Source: JBBRUG01 sp038247995
Lineage (GTDB): Bacteria; Chloroflexota; Chloroflexia; Chloroflexales; Chloroflexaceae
Length of the DNA: 16,142 nt
Assembly: GCA_038247995.1 (NCBI GenBank)
Contig: JBBRUG010000117.1
Span: 1 to 16,142, forward strand
Direction of reading: 5' to 3'
In this document: in pieces, positions 14,172 to 16,142 of the stretch
Layout: every line of letters starts with the position of its first letter
Position numbering within the stretch: position 1 is the first letter of the stretch
Made by a program: the position numbers and the translations under genes
Notes under the pieces: model-generated
Seen by the model: only the letters and a program-made list of their open reading frames with translations
Told to the model about the DNA's origin: nothing
Database searches by the model: none

Positions 14172-14582
14172 CTAATGCCGATCCGGCTCCTGTTGCCGAG
14201 CACATGTGCCGTCGGTACAATCGTCGGTGCGACCGCCGAACAGGTACCGATTCGCGGCGACGAAAGCGTAGATCGGGCGGGCGAGATCGATCACACCAGG
14301 GAGGCGCAACAGCTCGCCGAGACCCCGTAGACTAGGCAGGCGCAGCAGCGTCTCACGGACGGCTTCCGCACCGCGAAAGAGTGCGCCATCAGGCGCGACA
14401 AGATGCAACTCGCGTTGGGCGGCTTCCGGAGTTACCTGCGGAAAGCGTTCCCGCACAGCGGGGCTGCGGAGATCAAGAATTTCGATCAGCTCGGCATCGT
14501 TGTAGGCAGCCACCATCGCGACCTGGCTGGTGCAGATCCGGCAAGCGCCGTCGTAGAGTAGGGTGTAGCGTGAAGTGTGCAT
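14172..14582 (-). CDS. DCC-family thiol-disulfide oxidoreductase (DUF393)
   Basis: A 136-residue thioredoxin-like protein. The defining motif is YDGACRIC (10-17), the D-G-x-C-x-x-C of the DCC family, placed directly after the first beta strand as expected. FRGAEAVRETL (69-79) and the following LLRLPGVIDLARPIYAFVAANRYLFG (91-116) are also family-typical. Two further cysteines sit near the C-terminus (DDCTDGTC, 121-128). Start ATG 14582 follows the stop of a 33-codon gene by one base (TAA-T-ATG) and has no ribosome site of its own, so translation is probably coupled. An in-frame ATG at 14633 is rejected because it would add a stretch unlike the family that overlaps the small gene. Substrate unknown. 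Confidence 0.88.
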   Translation of the reverse strand: MHTSRYTLLYDGACRICTSQVAMVAAYNDAELIEILDLRSPAVRERFPQVTPEAAQRELHLVAPDGALFRGAEAVRETLLRLPSLRGLGELLRLPGVIDLARPIYAFVAANRYLFGGRTDDCTDGTCARQQEPDRH

Positions 14583-14583
14583 A

Positions 14584-14685
14584 TTAGAACGGCACAATCG
14601 TTGTGGCGAGCATCGACAGCAAAAGCAGAACAATAATGGTTACACTTACGATGCGCGCCACCAAGCCCATTTTGCGTTTATTCAT
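14584..14685 (-). CDS. 33-residue single-helix membrane peptide
   Basis: MNKRKMGLVARIVSVTIIVL, then LLLSMLATTIVPF and TAA. A basic N-terminus (NKRK) followed by one hydrophobic helix of about 22 residues predicts a small inner-membrane protein with its N-terminus inside. The ribosome site GGAGG lies about 8 nt before ATG 14685, an excellent match, and the stop is one base before the DCC gene's ATG. The shape recalls other tiny basic-plus-helix proteins such as Prli42 or DUF4044, but similarity is too short to assign. It may act on its own or simply drive coupled translation of the oxidoreductase. Confidence 0.7.
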   Translation of the reverse strand: MNKRKMGLVARIVSVTIIVLLLLSMLATTIVPF

Positions 14686-14781
14686 TGGTTTAGCCTCCGT
14701 ATATTTGTCCGATAAACAGGTATATGTTGTAAAAGATTAAGTTCTCGGAGGCTGCGCCCCCAAAACCCCACTCCACCAAAC

Positions 14782-14790
14782 AGTATACCA
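14782..14790 (-). promoter_or_regulatory. Extended -10 promoter of the 33-residue/DCC pair
   Basis: The minus strand reads TGG-TATACT, 97 bp before the small gene's ATG. It lies between CCCACT (about 14768) and AGTGGG (14793) inverted repeats, which could form an operator, though 6-bp arms are weak evidence. Confidence 0.45.
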
Positions 14791-14813
14791 AAAGTGGGCC
14801 GGCGTGACTGCGG

Positions 14814-14819
14814 TATAAT
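14814..14819 (+). promoter_or_regulatory. Candidate -10 box of the MFS pseudogene
   Basis: A perfect TATAAT on the plus strand, 46 bp before the former start codon. No convincing -35 (AAAGTG at the 17-bp spacing). It is divergent from the 14782-14790 promoter, and the two -10 boxes are only about 24 bp apart. Confidence 0.35.
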
Positions 14820-14865
14820 TAAATGTATGCTTTTGTCCAGTGTTGAATAGAAACGAGGCCTGCGC

Positions 14866-15993
14866 ATTCGTCCGCCCGCCCCCATCACTTCCCGTACGCT
14901 AGAGCTTCCTTTTTACGGCTGGTTTGTTGTTGCCGCTGCGGTACTGATCACCTTTTCCACCGGCCCCGGCCAATCGTATGTCTTCTCCGTCGTCATCGAT
15001 CCGAATCATTGCTGAAACCGGCCTCTCGCGCACGCTGATCTCGGCGCTTTATGCCGCTGGAACAGCTGTTAGCGCAGCGATGACCTTTGTGATTGGGCGG
15101 CTGGTCGATCGTTCCGGAGCACGCCGGATGCTCGCGATCGTCGCGATCTTGCTCGGCCTCGCATGCCTGGGCTTAGCAATCAGCAGCGGGCCTTTGGGCC
15201 TGTTTCTCGGCTTTGCAGCGCTACGTGCGCTGGGCCAGGGATCGCTGCCCGTAATCGGCACGCTGCTCGTCGCGCAGTGGTTCGTGCGCTATCGCGGACG
15301 AGCTATGGCGATCGTCGCACTCGGCTTTGCCGCTTCGAACGCTTTCTTGCCGCCGCTCACCCAACAATTCGTTACCACCCTCGGCTGGCGCGGCGCGTAT
15401 GTCGCGTTGGCCGGCATGGTCTGGACACTGCTCTTGCCGGCGTTTCTCTGGCCCGCAATCGCCCGGAGATCATGGGCCTTTTCCCTGACGGCGCCGCAGA
15501 ACCGCCCGCGCAGGAGCAAGCAAGCGGCGATGCAAACCAGCCCGCCGTTACATCACCGACCCTATGCGAGGCGCGCTTCTGGCTGCTCGCGCTGCCGATG
15601 GCCGCCGGCCCGTTTGTGGTAACAGCGCTCGTCTTCCACCAGGCCTCGATCTTCGCCGAGCGCGGCCTGAGTCCGGCGGTGGCCGCCGGAGTGTTTACAG
15701 TATTCGCCGCCGCCTCGGCAATAATGATGCTTGTGGCCGGATTTTTGGTGGAGCGGATTGGGCCGAAGCGCATGGCTCTGTTCAACTTGCTGGTGATGTT
15801 TAGCGGTGTGGCCTGGCTGACGCAGATGAAGAGTGCTCCCGGCGCCGTACTCTATGCAATGCTGCTCGGCGCCTCCTCAGGCGGGCAGAGCGTGGTGCAG
15901 GGCGTAGCCTGGGCAACGTATTATGGTCGGCAAGGGCTGGGCCGGCTCCAGGGCGCAGCCTCAATGGTCACAATTAGCGCCGCAGCCCTCGCC
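14866..15993 (+). pseudogene. MFS transporter pseudogene (start lost, two frameshifts, 3' end replaced)
   Basis: The remains of a 12-helix major facilitator transporter, of a type related to oxalate/formate and monocarboxylate carriers. The first frame gives LPFYGWFVVAAAVLI...GPGQSYVFSVVID from about 14896. Near 15003 the family text continues (IIAETGLSRTLISALYAAG) only after dropping one base; without this, a TGA follows at once. The GRLVDRSGARR loop and WRGAYVALAGMVW lie in the shifted frame. At about 15448-15456 the frame shifts back, giving RNRPEIMGLFPDG and then the second half (ARFWLLALPMAAGPFVVTAL, LVERIGPKRM, GASSGGQSVVQG). The expected start is ATT 14866, 7 nt after a GAGG ribosome site, so ATG appears mutated. 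Native sequence ends near 15993, before the last helices. Single-base sequencing errors could explain the shifts but not all four lesions. Confidence 0.8.
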
Positions 15994-16142
15994 CCCCCTT
16001 CTCAGGTGGAGGGTTTTTGCCGTTGCCCGCACCCCCAACCCCGCTCCCTGAGCGGGAGCGGGGCTTCCGACAGCATCAGGACGCCGAATCTGCGGCGGCT
16101 CCCCCTGCTCCACGTGAGGGAGCAGGGGGCTGGGGGGATGCG
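15994..16142. repeat. GC-rich palindromic (REP-like) repeats at the right edge
   Basis: Two perfect 10-bp hairpins: CCCCGCTCCC (16039-16048) with GGGAGCGGGG (16054-16063) around TGAGC, and CCCCCTGCTC (16101-16110) with GAGCAGGGGG (16120-16129) around a 9-nt loop. Both carry similar words (a poly-C run with GCTCC, then TGAG), suggesting one repeat family. They directly follow the truncated MFS frame and continue past the window, so the unit boundaries are unknown. Confidence 0.7.

Overview
The window looks like an ordinary chromosomal segment of a GC-rich, Gram-negative-like bacterium. I infer Chloroflexota, probably a filamentous Chloroflexia relative. This rests on a Thermus/Bacillus-type aspartate aminotransferase, heptanucleotide word repeats between and inside genes, a STAND-type ATPase with a large TPR membrane partner, and GC-rich palindromes at the right edge. 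No rRNA, tRNA, CRISPR array, complete insertion sequence or phage gene was seen. The taxonomic call is inference.

Left part (1-9077, all minus strand). From the right, transcription runs through rarA (replication-stress AAA+ ATPase), a DAO-family FAD oxidoreductase, a STAND-like P-loop ATPase, a 1014-residue winged-helix/TPR/multipass membrane protein, a TlpA-like thioredoxin lipoprotein, and an aspartate aminotransferase cut by the left edge. The oxidoreductase, ATPase and TPR protein are packed with a 6-bp gap and then a 7-bp overlap, so they form one translational unit. The ATPase and TPR protein together have the parts of one STAND protein (NTPase, winged helix, TPR sensor) split over two genes, with membrane helices where an effector might sit. 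This is the best candidate here for an uncharacterised system. Between tlpA and the aminotransferase lie a ~250-bp degenerate palindrome and a 14-bp (2 x 7) tandem repeat.

Middle (9078-12226). A gene-free stretch holds several stem-loops and a strong terminator-like hairpin. It is followed by a well-formed promoter with an overlapping 21-bp palindromic operator and pncB (nicotinate phosphoribosyltransferase, NAD salvage). A repeat-filled spacer (30-bp and 7-bp repeats) leads to an RluA-family pseudouridine synthase.

Right part (12207-16142). On the minus strand: two small membrane proteins, a DUF2330-like secreted and anchored protein that may be translated from a leaderless GTG, a DCC-family thiol oxidoreductase, and an upstream 33-residue membrane peptide coupled to it. 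On the plus strand is an MFS transporter pseudogene. It has a lost start codon, two compensating frameshifts and a 3' end replaced by palindromic repeats that run to the window edge.

Three separate 7-bp-period arrays in 16 kb are the most striking non-coding signal.
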